Shown: positions 8,131 through 18,099, counted from the first letter of the stretch. The stretch: 64,000 bases of DNA from Paludibacterium sp. B53371 (GCF_018802765.1 NZ_CP069163.1:3296311-3360310); one strand, 5' to 3'. Translations and numbers: made by a program. Notes: generated by a model not told the origin, from the letters alone.

Positions 8131-8894
8131 AGGCGGACCTCGATGCCGGCGGCCTGCATGGCCAGCTTGGCATCGCGTACCGTGTATTCACCGAAATGGA
8201 AGATGCTGGCGGCCAGCACGGCATCGGCATGCCCCTCGCTGACGCCCTCGACCAGATGCTGCAGATTGCCGACGCCACCGGAGGCGATCACCGGAATCGA
8301 TACCGCGTCGGAAACCGCGCGGGTAAGCGGCAGGTTGAAGCCGACCCGGGTGCCGTCGCGATCCATGCTGGTGAGCAGGATTTCGCCGGCGCCGAGCTGC
8401 TGCATTTTCAGCGCCCACTCGACCGCATCCAGCCCGGTCGGGGTGCGACCGCCATGGGTAAACACCTCCCAGCGGTCGTTGTCCGGTCCGGTGGCCTTGG
8501 CATCAATGGCGACCACGATGCACTGCGAACCGAAACGGCCGGCGGCTTCTTCCACCAGCCCGGGGTTGGTGACAGCGGTGGTGTTGATGCTGACCTTGTC
8601 GGCACCGACATTGAGCAGGCGGCGGATGTCCGCTACCTGGCGCACGCCGCCGCCCACGGTCAGCGGAATGAAGACCTGATCGGCCACCGACTCGATCACG
8701 TGCAGAATCAGGTCACGCTGGTCCGAGCTGGCGGTGATGTCGAGGAAGGTCAGTTCGTCGGCGCCCTGTTCGTTGTAGCGACGGGCGATCTCGACCGGGT
8801 CGCCGGCATCGCGCAGGCCAACAAAGTTGACCCCCTTGACCACGCGGCCGGCGGTGACGTCGAGGCAGGGAATGATGCGTTTGGCCAGTGCCAT
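8127..8894 (-). CDS. hisF: Imidazole glycerol phosphate synthase cyclase subunit HisF
   Basis: From [13 protein letters not shown] the protein is 255 residues, standard for HisF. The two catalytic aspartates are in PCLDVTAG and VVAIDAKAT. The half-barrel repeats and phosphate loops GGGVR and ASGGVG are seen. It uses ammonia from HisH to convert PRFAR to IGP and AICAR. The AICAR made here feeds PurH, also encoded in this window. The start lies one base past the hisA stop. Confidence 0.97.
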   Translation of the reverse strand: MALAKRIIPCLDVTAGRVVKGVNFVGLRDAGDPVEIARRYNEQGADELTFLDITASSDQRDLILHVIESVADQVFIPLTVGGGVRQVADIRRLLNVGADKVSINTTAVTNPGLVEEAAGRFGSQCIVVAIDAKATGPDNDRWEVFTHGGRTPTGLDAVEWALKMQQLGAGEILLTSMDRDGTRVGFNLPLTRAVSDAVSIPVIASGGVGNLQHLVEGVSEGHADAVLAASIFHFGEYTVRDAKLAMQAAGIEVRL

Positions 8895-8895
8895 G

Positions 8896-9645
8896 TCAGG
8901 CTTCCTGGTCGGACAGTTCGTCCGCCAGCGCCTGGGCTTCGGCAAACGGCAGGCTGCCTTCGTAGATGGCGCGGCCGGTGATGGCGCCTTCGATGCCCTC
9001 ACCTTCTACCGCTACCAGCTGGCGCACATCATCCAGGTTGGTCAGGCCACCGGAAGCGATTACCGGCACACGCAGTGCCTGGGCCAGCTTGACCGTGGCG
9101 TCGATATTCACCCCGGTGAGCATGCCGTCGCGGCCGATATCGGTGTAGATCACCGACACCACGCCATAGTCCTCGAAACGCTTGGCCAGCTCGATCACGT
9201 TGTGGCTGGTGATCTTGGCCCAGCCGTCGATCGCCACCATGCCGTCCTTGGCATCCAGGCCGACAATCACCTGGTCGGGGAAGGCATCGCAGGCATCGCG
9301 CAGGAAGCCGGGCGTCTTGACCGCGGCGGTGCCGATGATCACGTATTGCAGGCCCATGTCGAGGTACTTTTCGATGGTATCCAGATCGCGGATGCCACCG
9401 CCCAACTGCACCGGCATGTCGGAACCAACTTCGGCCAGGATGTCGCGAATCACCGCCAGGTTCTTCGGCTTGCCGGCAAACGCACCATTCAGATCCACCA
9501 GATGCAGGCGCCGGGCCCCCTGGTCACGCCAATGGACGGCGACTTCGACCGGGTCTTCGGAAAACACCGTGGCCTGATCCATCAGGCCCTGCTTGAGGCG
9601 GACACACTGACCATCCTTGAGGTCAATTGCGGGTATGAGCAGCAT
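8896..9645 (-). CDS. hisA: ProFAR isomerase HisA
   Basis: The 249-residue TIM barrel opens [17 protein letters not shown], with the catalytic Asp in PAIDLKDG. The second catalytic Asp is in [11 protein letters not shown]. The phosphate-binding motifs LGGGIRD and ASGGL are present. It performs the Amadori rearrangement of ProFAR to PRFAR between the HisI and HisF steps. The gene follows hisH by 17 bases. Confidence 0.97.
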   Translation of the reverse strand: MLLIPAIDLKDGQCVRLKQGLMDQATVFSEDPVEVAVHWRDQGARRLHLVDLNGAFAGKPKNLAVIRDILAEVGSDMPVQLGGGIRDLDTIEKYLDMGLQYVIIGTAAVKTPGFLRDACDAFPDQVIVGLDAKDGMVAIDGWAKITSHNVIELAKRFEDYGVVSVIYTDIGRDGMLTGVNIDATVKLAQALRVPVIASGGLTNLDDVRQLVAVEGEGIEGAITGRAIYEGSLPFAEAQALADELSDQEA

Positions 9646-9662
9646 GGTAAGTCTTGATTTCG

Positions 9663-10313
9663 TTAGGGTTGAACAGTGCCATCCCAGGCCAGGAAATTCT
9701 TCATCAGCTGAAGCCCGGCGGCATGACTCTTCTCGGTGTGAAACTGCGTGGCAAAAATGTTCTCGCGGCCGACGATGCAGGAAAAGCGCCCCGGGTACTC
9801 ACTCTCGGCCAGGGTCAGCGCCGGATCCTGCGGCGCGAAATGGTAGCTGTGGACGAAATAGAAGCGCTCGCCATCGGCAATGCCGGCAAACAACGGGTGC
9901 GGCTGGCACTGGAACACCCGGTTCCAGCCCATGTGCGGTACCTTGAGGCGATCGCCGTGCGCATCGGTCTGGCCGGCGGCAAAGCGCCTGACCGTGCCGG
10001 GGAACAGCCCCAGCCCCGGGGTATCGCCCTCTTCGCTTGAGTCGAACAGCAGCTGGGCGCCGACGCAAATGCCGAAAAACGGCTTGTTGCGCGTGGCCTC
10101 CAGCACGGCCTCGGCCAGACCGTGGGCGCGCAGTTCGCGCATGCAGTCCGGCATGGCGCCCTGACCGGGGAACACCACCTTGTCGGCTTTCAGCACGGCG
10201 TGCGGATCGGCAGTCAGTTGAATGCGGGCGCGGCCATCGTTGACCGCCTCGATCGATTTCACCACCGAATGCAGGTTGCCCATGCCATAGTCGATTACGG
10301 CGACATTGATCAT
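9663..10313 (-). CDS. hisH: Imidazole glycerol phosphate synthase glutaminase subunit HisH
   Basis: This 216-residue class I glutamine amidotransferase has the nucleophile Cys in [11 protein letters not shown] and the His-Glu pair in TQFHTEKSH, so the triad is complete. It supplies ammonia to HisF. The start overlaps the hisB stop by four bases, indicating translational coupling. Confidence 0.97.
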   Translation of the reverse strand: MINVAVIDYGMGNLHSVVKSIEAVNDGRARIQLTADPHAVLKADKVVFPGQGAMPDCMRELRAHGLAEAVLEATRNKPFFGICVGAQLLFDSSEEGDTPGLGLFPGTVRRFAAGQTDAHGDRLKVPHMGWNRVFQCQPHPLFAGIADGERFYFVHSYHFAPQDPALTLAESEYPGRFSCIVGRENIFATQFHTEKSHAAGLQLMKNFLAWDGTVQP

Positions 10314-10903
10314 GCTGTCAGCGTCCCCTTGGTCGAGGGCGTGATGCCGGCCATGCGCTCGTCGGCTTCACAGGCCATGCGCAGCGCACGGCCAAAAGCC
10401 TTGAAGATGGTTTCCGCCTGGTGGTGAGCATTGACGCCACGCAGGTTGTCGATGTGCAGCGTCACCATGGCGTGGTTGACGAAGCCATGGAAAAACTCGG
10501 CAAACAGGTCGACATCGAACTGGCCGATGGCGGCGCGGGTATAGCTGACTTCGTAAGTCAGACCGGGACGACCGGACAGGTCGATCACCACGCGCGACAG
10601 CGCCTCGTCCAGCGGCACATAGGCATGGCCATAGCGGCGGATGCCCTTCTTGTCGCCGATGGCGCGGGCAAAGGCCTGCCCCAGGGTGATGCCGATATCC
10701 TCGACGGTGTGGTGGGCGTCGATGTGCAGATCGCCTTCGGCAAGGATGCTCAGGTCGATCAGGCCGTGGCGTGCGATCTGGTCCAGCATGTGATCGAGAA
10801 ACGGCACGCCGGTCTGGAGTTCGGCCTGGCCGGTGCCATCCAGATCGAGCGTCACGGTGATCCGGGTTTCCAGGGTATTGCGGGTAACGGTAGCGGTTCG
10901 CAT
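10310..10903 (-). CDS. hisB: Imidazoleglycerol-phosphate dehydratase HisB
   Basis: The 197-residue protein has both manganese-binding motifs, HHTVEDIG and [12 protein letters not shown]. It is the single-domain form without the N-terminal histidinol-phosphatase domain of enterobacterial HisB. A separate histidinol phosphatase must be encoded outside this window, because none is seen in the operon. It lies three bases downstream of hisC. Confidence 0.97.
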   Translation of the reverse strand: MRTATVTRNTLETRITVTLDLDGTGQAELQTGVPFLDHMLDQIARHGLIDLSILAEGDLHIDAHHTVEDIGITLGQAFARAIGDKKGIRRYGHAYVPLDEALSRVVIDLSGRPGLTYEVSYTRAAIGQFDVDLFAEFFHGFVNHAMVTLHIDNLRGVNAHHQAETIFKAFGRALRMACEADERMAGITPSTKGTLTA

Positions 10904-10906
10904 GAT

Positions 10907-11989
10907 TTATTCGAAGTAGGCTGTCAGGGCGGCCAGGACCGCGTCGTTTTCCTCGGGCGCACCAATGGTGATGCGCAGACATTGCGCCAGCAGCGGATGG
11001 CTGCCGTGCAGATTCTTCACCAGCAGGCCGGCCTGCTTGAGAAAACCATGCAGCTCGTCGGCATCGGCCACGCGCACGGTAATGAAATTGGCCTGACTGT
11101 CGAAGGCCTGCAGGCCGGCAAAATGGGCGAGCCGCTCGGCCATGCGGGCACGCTCGCGGCGCAGGTCACGGGCCTGACCGTCAAACACTTCGCGATGTGC
11201 CAGCAGGAAGCGCGCGGTTTCCTGGGTCAGCACATTGACGTTATACGGTGGCCGCACCTTGTTGATGGCCTCGATCCAGGCCGGCGTCGAGGCGGCATAG
11301 CCCAGGCGGATGCCGGCCAGACCGATCTTCGACAGGGTGCGCATTACCAGCAGGTGCTCCAGCTTGCCGGCCAGCGCCATGAACGAGTCGTCGGCAAAGG
11401 CCTGATAGGCCTCGTCCAGCACCACCAGCCCGGTGGCGGCCTCCAGGATGCGCTCGATGTCGGCACGGGCAAAACGGTTGCCGGTCGGGTTGTTGGGGTA
11501 GGAAATGAAGATCACCGCCGGCTGGTGCTGGCGGATGGCGTCCAGGGTGCGCGGCAGGTCGAGCGAGAAATCCTCGTTGAGCGGGATGCCGACATAGCCG
11601 ACCCGGGAAAACTGCGCATTGAGCCGGTACATGACGAAGGACGGCTCGAAGGCCATCAGGCAGGCACCGGGGCGCGCCAGCGCCTGGCAGATCAGGGTGA
11701 TGATTTCGTCCGACCCATTGCCGAGCAGCACTTCCGCCTCGGGGGGAATCCCGAAGGCCTCGGCCAGCTGCGCCTTGAGACCGCTGCCGGAGGGGTCCGG
11801 GTAGCGGTTGATCAGCACGTCCGACAGGCGACGACCCAGCTCGTTACGCAACGCCTCCGGCAGACGGAAAGGATTCTCCATGGCATCCAGCTTGATGTAG
11901 CCGGCGGCGTCGGCCACATGGTAGGCCGGCATGTCGAGAATTTCCGGTCGGATCAGGTGTTCGGCGGAACGTTTCATGTCTTGGCTCAT
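10907..11989 (-). CDS. hisC: Histidinol-phosphate aminotransferase HisC
   Basis: The 360-residue fold-type I PLP enzyme has the PLP lysine in RTLSKIGLAGIRLG, the cofactor contacts GNGSDEII and YPNNPTGN, and the Asp of VVLDEAYQAF. It transaminates imidazole-acetol phosphate to histidinol phosphate. Starts at M1 or at M5 (MKRSAEHL) are both possible; M1 is kept. A 48-base gap separates it from hisD. Confidence 0.96.
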   Translation of the reverse strand: MSQDMKRSAEHLIRPEILDMPAYHVADAAGYIKLDAMENPFRLPEALRNELGRRLSDVLINRYPDPSGSGLKAQLAEAFGIPPEAEVLLGNGSDEIITLICQALARPGACLMAFEPSFVMYRLNAQFSRVGYVGIPLNEDFSLDLPRTLDAIRQHQPAVIFISYPNNPTGNRFARADIERILEAATGLVVLDEAYQAFADDSFMALAGKLEHLLVMRTLSKIGLAGIRLGYAASTPAWIEAINKVRPPYNVNVLTQETARFLLAHREVFDGQARDLRRERARMAERLAHFAGLQAFDSQANFITVRVADADELHGFLKQAGLLVKNLHGSHPLLAQCLRITIGAPEENDAVLAALTAYFE

Positions 11990-12037
11990 ACCCGTACGGG
12001 CGAAGGCTTATCTGCCTGATTATATGTCATAAAACCA

Positions 12038-13348
12038 TTATGCGTCGGCGGACGGCATGCGCAGTTCGGCAGCCCGGGCATGGGCGGTCAGGCCCTCGCC
12101 ATGGGCCAGGGTCGAGGCAATCGGCCCCAGACGCGCGGCGCCGGCCGCGGAAACGCGGATCAGGCTGCTGCGCTTCTGGAAGTCATACACCCCCAGCGGA
12201 CTGGCAAAACGGGCGGTACGCGAGGTCGGCAACACGTGGTTCGGCCCGGCGCAATAGTCGCCCAGACTCTCCGAGGTGAAGCGGCCGAGGAAAATCGCCC
12301 CGGCATGGCGCAACTGCGGCAGCCAGGCTTCCGGATCGGCCACTGACAGCTCCAGGTGTTCCGGCGCAATGCGGTTGGCGATCTCGCAGGCTTCAGCCAG
12401 ATCGCGCACCTTGATCAGTGCGCCACGGCCGGACAGCGATGCCTCGATGATGTCGCGCCGCGGCATGTCGGCCATCAGCCGCGCCATGCTGGCCTCGACC
12501 CGGGCAATGAATTCGGCCGAGGGCGTCAGCAGGATGGCCTGGGCAATTTCGTCGTGCTCGGCCTGGCTGAACAGATCCATGGCAATCCAGTCCGGATCGG
12601 TTTCCCCGTCGCAAATCACCAGGATTTCCGACGGACCGGCGACCATGTCGATGCCGACCACGCCGAACACCCGTCGCTTGGCGGCCGCGACCCAGGCATT
12701 GCCCGGACCGGTGATTTTGTCCACCTGCGGCACGGTTTCGGTGCCATAGGCCAGCGCCGCCACCGCCTGGGCGCCACCCACGGTAAACACCCGGTCGACA
12801 CCGGCGATATAGGCCGCCGCCAGCACCAGGTCATTGCGTTCCCCGCCCGGCGTCGGCACCACCATGATGATTTCGCCCACGCCGGCTACCTTGGCCGGCA
12901 TGGCATTCATCAGCACCGAGCTGGGATAGGCCGCCTTGCCGCCCGGCACGTAGATGCCGACCCGGTCCAGCGGCGTGACCTGCTGGCCGAGCAGCGTGCC
13001 GTCCTCTTCCTCGTAGGACCAGGACGACTGGCGCTGATGTTCGTGATAGCGGCGCACGCGTGCGGCCGCGGCCTCCAGCGCCTCGCGCTGTGCCTGCGGC
13101 AGGCGGGCATGCGCTGCCGCCAGCTGTTCGCGGCTGAGGGTCAGATCCGCCATCGACTGCGCCGACAGCCGGTCGAAGCGATTGGTGTATTCGATCACCG
13201 CCGCATCGCCACGGCGCTGCACCTCGGCGCAGATCGCCGCCACCCCCTGATCTACCGCCGGATCCTGCGCGGTTTCAAAGGCCAGCAGGGCCGCCAGACG
13301 TTCGGCAAAGTCTTGTCGGGAAGTATCCAGATGCAACATGGCCATCAT
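12038..13348 (-). CDS. hisD: Histidinol dehydrogenase HisD
   Basis: The protein has 436 residues, the normal length. The signatures [20 protein letters not shown] and [16 protein letters not shown] are present, with the zinc and catalytic region [18 protein letters not shown] and the C-terminal GPNHVLPT. It oxidises histidinol to histidine in two NAD-dependent steps. The start overlaps the hisG stop (ATGA). The first few residues (MMAML) leave the exact initiator ambiguous by up to three codons. Confidence 0.97.
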   Translation of the reverse strand: MMAMLHLDTSRQDFAERLAALLAFETAQDPAVDQGVAAICAEVQRRGDAAVIEYTNRFDRLSAQSMADLTLSREQLAAAHARLPQAQREALEAAAARVRRYHEHQRQSSWSYEEEDGTLLGQQVTPLDRVGIYVPGGKAAYPSSVLMNAMPAKVAGVGEIIMVVPTPGGERNDLVLAAAYIAGVDRVFTVGGAQAVAALAYGTETVPQVDKITGPGNAWVAAAKRRVFGVVGIDMVAGPSEILVICDGETDPDWIAMDLFSQAEHDEIAQAILLTPSAEFIARVEASMARLMADMPRRDIIEASLSGRGALIKVRDLAEACEIANRIAPEHLELSVADPEAWLPQLRHAGAIFLGRFTSESLGDYCAGPNHVLPTSRTARFASPLGVYDFQKRSSLIRVSAAGAARLGPIASTLAHGEGLTAHARAAELRMPSADA

Positions 13349-13995
13349 TCCTGCTTGCCGGCAGTCGCCGCGGCAAAAGCGTCCAGCACCGGCTGGATGG
13401 TGTCGTATTTGAGTTTGAGCGCCGCCTGGTTGACCACCAGGCGCGAGCTGATATCCAGAATGTGTTCAACCGCCGACAGATGGTTGGCCTTGAGCGTGTT
13501 GCCGGTGGACACCAGATCGACGATGGCGTCGGCCAGACCGACCAGCGGTGCCAGCTCCATTGAGCCGTACAGTTTGATGATGTCGACGTGCACGCCCTTG
13601 CGGGCAAAATGCTCACGGGCGATTTTCGGATATTTGGTGGCGACTTTCAGGCGTGCACCATGTTTCACCGCTTCGTCATAATCAAAACCGTCCTGCACTG
13701 CCACCATCATGCGGCAGCGGGCGATGTTCAGATCCAGCGGCTGGTACAGGCCGGCCCCCCCATGTTCGATCAGCACGTCGCGTCCGGCAATGCCCAGATC
13801 GGCCGCGCCATATTGCACATAGGTCGGGACGTCGGAAGCGCGCACGATCACCAGGCGCACATCCGCATGGTTGGTGCCGATGATCAGCTTGCGCGAGGCT
13901 TCGGGGTCTTCCGCCGGGGTAATGCCGGCAGCCGCCAGCAGAGGCAGGGTCTCTTCGAAAATACGCCCTTTGGACAGGGCAATGGTCAGCGTCAT
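13345..13995 (-). CDS. hisG: ATP phosphoribosyltransferase catalytic subunit HisG, short form
   Basis: The 216-residue protein [20 protein letters not shown] is the short HisG form that lacks the C-terminal regulatory domain. PRPP-binding residues lie in [15 protein letters not shown]. Short HisG works only with the HisZ regulatory subunit, which is not in the window. It is the first gene of the his operon, catalyses the committed step, and is preceded by a 154-base gap containing a small dyad. Confidence 0.96.
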   Translation of the reverse strand: MTLTIALSKGRIFEETLPLLAAAGITPAEDPEASRKLIIGTNHADVRLVIVRASDVPTYVQYGAADLGIAGRDVLIEHGGAGLYQPLDLNIARCRMMVAVQDGFDYDEAVKHGARLKVATKYPKIAREHFARKGVHVDIIKLYGSMELAPLVGLADAIVDLVSTGNTLKANHLSAVEHILDISSRLVVNQAALKLKYDTIQPVLDAFAAATAGKQE

Positions 13996-14084
13996 GATGA
14001 ATGTTGTCTGTCAGGCCAGTTGCCAAAGATTAATTCAAATTCAGATGCTTGGGGGAATGCAGATCCGCCGGACACATGAATGGA

Positions 14085-14103
14085 GTTATTCAGACAGAAT
14101 AAC
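14085..14103. promoter_or_regulatory. Perfect 7-5-7 dyad upstream of hisG
   Basis: The sequence reads GTTATTC AGACA GAATAAC, about 90 bases before the hisG start codon and 50 bases after the ycgR stop. There is no T-run, so it is more likely an operator or mRNA stem than a terminator. I found no histidine-rich leader peptide here. The cognate protein is unknown. Confidence 0.35.
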
Positions 14104-14149
14104 CGAAAAGCCGGCGGCGGGAAATTACTGCTTTGTCGGGGTGCGGCGG

Positions 14150-14911
14150 TCAGCGCATCATCGCGCGACGTTCGCGCTCGAGCTGGCCGACGTAACGCTG
14201 GATCAGGTTTTCCATCTGGGTCGGCAGACCGACGAAATTACAGCCCACGCGCAGGGCGTCCTGACCGTTGCGCATCTGCAGGGGCAGACGATGGCGCACT
14301 TCCAGCACGCAGTTGAGCCGCCCGAAAGGCTTGAGATCCAGATGGCAGTCGAGGTACTGGGTGCCGATGTCAAAACCGGCCATGGTCAGATCCGGCAGCC
14401 ACAGCGCCATGCCGCCCAGGCTGATGTCAAACACCGCCAGTTCGACCGGGGCGCCGGGGAAATCATTGATGGTACAGATCAGCGGATTGCCGACCGGGGT
14501 GCGGATGCGGAAGAACTCGCGCCGCTGCAACTTGATGACCTGCTCCGGCAGCGACACTTCGAAGGCCGGCTTGCCCTCGTAGCTGATCTGGTGCACCTGA
14601 CCGGTGATGAACTGGGTCTTGACGCCGTCGGGCGAGCAGACAAACACATTGCGCTCGCTGGCCAGCAACTGCTTGTTGGTGGCTTCGTCGCTGCCCCAGT
14701 CGAAGATCATGGTCTGCTTCTTGGTATCGACTTCCAGCAGACGGGTAAGGATGAAGGTTTTGCCCTTGTTCGAGAACACGGTCACCATGAAACCGCTCTT
14801 GGCAATGGCCTTGAGGTGATGAACGATTTCAACCTGCGAAGCAAGCGTGTACTTGGCCAGATCGAGGGTCTGGCCGGCACCTGAAACGCTGGGCTGGTTT
14901 TCTTGACTCAC
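14150..14911 (-). CDS. YcgR-like flagellar brake protein (PilZ domain)
   Basis: The N-terminal half is a YcgR-type domain (YTLASQVEIVHHLKAI onwards). The C-terminal half is a PilZ domain with the c-di-GMP motif RREFFRIR and then DISLGGMAL. YcgR proteins bind c-di-GMP and slow the flagellar motor. I chose the GTG at 14911 (MSQENQPSVSG, 253 residues) because GAAGG lies eight bases upstream; a TTG five codons earlier has no ribosome-binding site. No flagellar genes are adjacent. A c-di-GMP-turnover protein gene lies at 59.2 kb. Confidence 0.88.
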   Translation of the reverse strand: MSQENQPSVSGAGQTLDLAKYTLASQVEIVHHLKAIAKSGFMVTVFSNKGKTFILTRLLEVDTKKQTMIFDWGSDEATNKQLLASERNVFVCSPDGVKTQFITGQVHQISYEGKPAFEVSLPEQVIKLQRREFFRIRTPVGNPLICTINDFPGAPVELAVFDISLGGMALWLPDLTMAGFDIGTQYLDCHLDLKPFGRLNCVLEVRHRLPLQMRNGQDALRVGCNFVGLPTQMENLIQRYVGQLERERRAMMR

Positions 14912-14955
14912 AGTGCAAACCTTCAATGAATATTGTATCTAGCTATAAGACGATT

Positions 14956-15537
14956 CTAGCGTAACAGTTGCTGAATATCATGCACCACATCGGCAACCGG
15001 TGTGCCATAAGGCTCGTAAACCCGCACCTGCCCGCTGGCATCCAGCAGATAGGATCCGGCACTGTGATCGACTGAATAACCCCCACCGGGCGTCGGGACT
15101 TTCTGCGCCACCACCTTGTAGGCTTTCATGACATCGGCAACCTGGGCCGGCGTGCCGGTCAGACCGACAAAAGTCGGGTTGAAATGCGGCACATAGCCTG
15201 CCAGTACGGCCTGTGTATCCCGCTCGGGATCGACGGAAACAAAGATCACTTGCAGTTTATCGCCATCTTTGCCGAGTTTTTTATACACATTGGCATATTC
15301 TAGCAGGGTTGTCGGACAGACATCGGGACAATGTGTGTAGCCGAAAAACAGCGCCACCACCTTGCCCTGGAATTCGGACAGGCGGCGCGGCTTGCCTTGC
15401 TGATCCGTCAGCGAGAAATCGCCACCCACCTGGGTTCCGGTCAGATCGGAGCCTTTGAGATCAAGCTTGATCGGCTTTTGACAGGCGGCCAGCCCGACGA
15501 GCAGGACCAGCAGCAGCAAACGACGTAACAGGGGCAT
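14956..15537 (-). CDS. SCO1/SenC family copper chaperone lipoprotein
   Basis: About 193 residues. The N-terminus is a lipoprotein signal, LLLLVLLVGLAAC, with the lipobox LAAC. The thioredoxin-like core has the copper-binding CPDVCP and the distal His in YSVDHSAGSYLLD, so all three ligands are present. Such proteins deliver copper to the CuA site of cytochrome oxidase. The GTG at 15543 is an alternative start (two extra residues). No oxidase genes are adjacent. Confidence 0.92.
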   Translation of the reverse strand: MPLLRRLLLLVLLVGLAACQKPIKLDLKGSDLTGTQVGGDFSLTDQQGKPRRLSEFQGKVVALFFGYTHCPDVCPTTLLEYANVYKKLGKDGDKLQVIFVSVDPERDTQAVLAGYVPHFNPTFVGLTGTPAQVADVMKAYKVVAQKVPTPGGGYSVDHSAGSYLLDASGQVRVYEPYGTPVADVVHDIQQLLR

Positions 15538-15742
15538 CAGCACACAACCATCAGACAGTCATCCACCAGCAACAGTGTCGCGCACAGCGCGACACGCGAG
15601 CGCATCAGGATACTCACGATGCAGGACAGCGGCAAGAAAAACCCTGCCCTTTGTGCGGGGTCTGGCCGGCAAGGCAGCAATTTTGGACAGGCTTGTGGGC
15701 ACGGGATGCCGCATAGTGCGGACGGTGAACCCCGGAGAAAAA

Positions 15743-16606
15743 ATGAACGACCGACTGCAGGCCTACCAGACGCGTTTCAACAAGGTCCTCGACTACATCG
15801 ACCAGCACCTGGACGAACCGCTGAGCGTGGGGCAGCTGTGCCAGATCGCCCATTTCTCCAAATTTCACTTTCACCGGCAGTTTGCCGACTACCTCGGCAT
15901 CAATGTGGCGCGCTACATCCTGCTGCGCCGCCTGAAGCAGGCTTCCTATCGCCTGGTGTTCGCACCACAGGAAAAGGTGATCGATATTGCCCTGCATGCC
16001 GGATTTGAAACGCCGGAATCCTTTGCCCGTGCCTTTCGCCAGACTTTTGGCCAGTCACCGTCCGAATTCAGGAAGGCCCCCGACTGGGCGCACTGGCACG
16101 AGGTTTACCGCTTCCGCCTGCCAGAAAGGAACCACCCCGTGAAAGTCGATATTGTCGATTTCGCCCGCACGCCGATTGCCGTCAAGGCGCATCGCGGTCC
16201 GACCGAGCAACTGAATCATGCCGTGGCCAGCTTTATCGAATGGCGCAAACAGTCAGGCCTGTCGCCCAAGGATGACTGCCGTACCTTCGGCATTGCCTAC
16301 GACAATCCCGATACCACCGAGCCCAGTCAGTTTCGTTTCGATATCGCCGGCGAAATCCGCCAGACGGTGCCGGCCAACCCGCAGGGCGTGATCGAAAAAG
16401 TCATCCCGGGCGGACGCTGCGCCCGGGTGCGCCATCTCGGTGCGCATGAGCGCATCGGCGAAAGCATCTATCCGCTGTATCGCGACTGGTTGCCGGCCAG
16501 CGGGGAAGAACTGCGCGACTTTCCGCTGTTCTTCCACTACGTCAACCTGCTGCCGGATACCCCGGAGGCCGCCCTGATCACCGACATCTACCTGCCGCTG
16601 GCCTGA
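15743..16606 (+). CDS. AraC-type regulator with GyrI-like effector domain
   Basis: The 287-residue protein starts at the ATG at 15743, which follows GGAG at good spacing; the open frame upstream to 15575 is not needed. Residues about 8-105 form the double helix-turn-helix of AraC proteins (LSVGQLCQIAHFSKFHFHRQF, then VIDIALHAGFETPESFARAFRQTFG). Residues 130-287 form a GyrI-like small-molecule-binding domain. This is the architecture of Rob and of regulators of drug-response genes. It is divergent from sco1 and is followed by a GNAT gene 64 bases on. Confidence 0.9.
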   Translation: MNDRLQAYQTRFNKVLDYIDQHLDEPLSVGQLCQIAHFSKFHFHRQFADYLGINVARYILLRRLKQASYRLVFAPQEKVIDIALHAGFETPESFARAFRQTFGQSPSEFRKAPDWAHWHEVYRFRLPERNHPVKVDIVDFARTPIAVKAHRGPTEQLNHAVASFIEWRKQSGLSPKDDCRTFGIAYDNPDTTEPSQFRFDIAGEIRQTVPANPQGVIEKVIPGGRCARVRHLGAHERIGESIYPLYRDWLPASGEELRDFPLFFHYVNLLPDTPEAALITDIYLPLA

Positions 16607-16670
16607 GCGAGGCGTCGCCAGCCCGCCTGCCACCGGATACACTGACAGCTCCCCGCCAAGGAAAACCATC

Positions 16671-17204
16671 ATGCCTCATTCCGCCCGCCCAGATACCCTG
16701 ACCATTCAGGATCTCCCCACCTGTGGAGAGATCCTCCAGGCGCTGAGCGACTTGCTCACCGACAGCGTGGCAGGCGGCGCCTCGGTCGGCTTCATCGCCC
16801 CGCTGGACAGGCAAGTGGCGCTGGACTACTGGCGCGGCGTCGATCAGCGGCTGCGCAGCCAGGATGGTCGTCTGCTGGTGGCGCGGCAGGCCGGTGACAT
16901 TGTCGGCAGTGTGCAAATCGGTCTGTGCAAAAAGCAGAACGGCCAGCACCGCGGGGAAATCGAGAAACTGATGGTCAGAACCGACTGCCGCTCGGCCGGA
17001 ATCGGCACACAACTGATGGCCGCAGCCGAAGCCCAGGCCAGAGCACTCGGCCTGCGGCTGCTGGTGCTGGACACACGGCAAGGGGATGTCTCGGAAGCGC
17101 TCTATGCCAAATGCGGTTTTACCCGTGCGGGCGTCATCCCCGGCTTTGCCCTGAGCTCAAACGGCCAGTACAACGGCACCGCCATTTACTACAAAACCCT
17201 GTAA
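16671..17204 (+). CDS. GNAT family N-acetyltransferase
   Basis: This 177-residue protein has the GNAT core: a beta strand GDIVGSVQIGL, the acetyl-CoA motif VRTDCRSAGIGTQLM (Q/RxxGxG/A), and the C-terminal LYAKCGFTRAGVIPGFA with the usual Tyr/Cys region. The substrate is not evident. It resembles antibiotic or amino-acid acetyltransferases. It sits 64 bases behind the AraC/GyrI regulator and could be its target. A REP-like hairpin begins 20 bases after the stop. Confidence 0.85.
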   Translation: MPHSARPDTLTIQDLPTCGEILQALSDLLTDSVAGGASVGFIAPLDRQVALDYWRGVDQRLRSQDGRLLVARQAGDIVGSVQIGLCKKQNGQHRGEIEKLMVRTDCRSAGIGTQLMAAAEAQARALGLRLLVLDTRQGDVSEALYAKCGFTRAGVIPGFALSSNGQYNGTAIYYKTL

Positions 17205-17223
17205 ACCGCCGACACACACAAAA

Positions 17224-17275
17224 GGGGTCAGGTCTTTCATTTTGCGTCAGGATGCAAAATGAAAGACCTGACCCC
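17224..17275. repeat. REP-like palindromic hairpin, copy 1
   Basis: A 52-base near-perfect inverted repeat, GGGGTCAGGTCTTTCATTTT on the left arm, mirrored on the right, closed by a TCAGGA loop. A second copy at 18758-18823 has the same arms with compensatory changes, so stem pairing is conserved. There is no T-run beyond the stem. It resembles the palindromes mobilised by REP-associated Y1 transposases; no such transposase is in the window. Confidence 0.85.
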
Positions 17276-17335
17276 GTTCTGGTTGCAAGCAACCCCTCCG
17301 GGGACCTTGCGGCCCCCGGCCTCCGAGAACAGTGG

Positions 17336-17593
17336 TTAATCCAGCGAGAGAATCGTACAACCCGCCACCTGCCGTGCCCGCGCTGCACTGGGCAGGTACA
17401 GCCATGACGACTGACCGTCGATCGCCTCGACCGCCCAGGCCAGGCGGCTATCGACAATCAGACGGCACAGGCCCTGCTCGGGCAGGCTGTCACGCGGGGG
17501 GCAAAGCCGGGAAACCAGCTGCAACAACTGCAGATCGCGCTGCTGACGACTTGGTGGATAGACCAGGGGTGAATTACCATCATACGCAGCCAT
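17336..17593 (-). CDS. Small unrecognised protein, 85 residues
   Basis: MAAYDGNSPLVYPPSRQQRD begins the protein, which is soluble, has two cysteines and no signal peptide. I recognise no family. The strong ribosome-binding site AAGGAG six bases before the ATG supports it as a real gene. It is flanked by the REP-like hairpin downstream and a GC-rich hairpin (17624-17659) 30 bases upstream. It may be taxon-restricted. Confidence 0.6.
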   Translation of the reverse strand: MAAYDGNSPLVYPPSRQQRDLQLLQLVSRLCPPRDSLPEQGLCRLIVDSRLAWAVEAIDGQSSWLYLPSAARARQVAGCTILSLD

Positions 17594-17623
17594 ACAAACT
17601 CCTTGCGTGAGTGTGTGTGGTTA

Positions 17624-17659
17624 GCGGGCCCGGGGGTGTGCTAGCACCCAAGGGCCCGC
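17624..17659. promoter_or_regulatory. GC-rich hairpin between cupin gene and 85-residue gene
   Basis: GCGGGCCC at 17624 pairs with GGGCCCGC at 17652. Inside, GGGTG pairs with CACCC around the loop TGCTAG, with one two-base mismatch. It lacks a T-run, so it may be a weak cupin-gene terminator, a leader structure for the 85-residue gene, or a protein site. Confidence 0.45.
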
Positions 17660-17746
17660 GCCCGTTACGGCAAACGCCGCAGACAGCACACTACTCAATG
17701 CCCCGACAGATACACAAGCCAGAACGGTCAGACAAGCTCACACCAC

Positions 17747-18058
17747 TCAGACACTGCCAGCCTTTTCCACCACCAGAATCCTCGCCTCGCCACGGGGATG
17801 AGCCACATGCTCGCAGCCGATGCCGGCATAGAACACATCACCTGCCAGCAAGGTCACGACCCGCTCTTCACCCTCTTCGCGATAGTGCATGTCGACGATG
17901 CCATCCAGCACGGCAAAGACTTCTTCACCATCATTGACATGCCACTTGTAAGGTTGGTCTGTCCAGTGCAGGCGCGTGGTGATCCCGCCCATGTTGGCAA
18001 TTTCTTCGGCGCCCCAGGGCCGGCTGGCCGTGAACGTCTTACTGCGAATGATGCGCAT
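17747..18058 (-). CDS. Cupin domain protein
   Basis: The 103-residue single-cupin protein has beta strands and the two cupin motifs in shortened form: LHWTDQPYKWHVNDGEEVFAVLDG and GDVFYAGIGCEHVAHPRGEAR. His and Glu residues in these could bind a metal. The substrate is unknown. It lies downstream of the methyltransferase gene with a 41-base gap, on the same strand. Confidence 0.82.
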   Translation of the reverse strand: MRIIRSKTFTASRPWGAEEIANMGGITTRLHWTDQPYKWHVNDGEEVFAVLDGIVDMHYREEGEERVVTLLAGDVFYAGIGCEHVAHPRGEARILVVEKAGSV

Positions 18059-18099
18059 GACTCTCTCTTTCGTGCCGTTGTCGAGCGCCGTCGACTCTG

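Noticed and set aside
13996-14149. Possible his leader peptide upstream of hisG
   Set aside because: The only short frame has two separated His codons and no attenuator stems.
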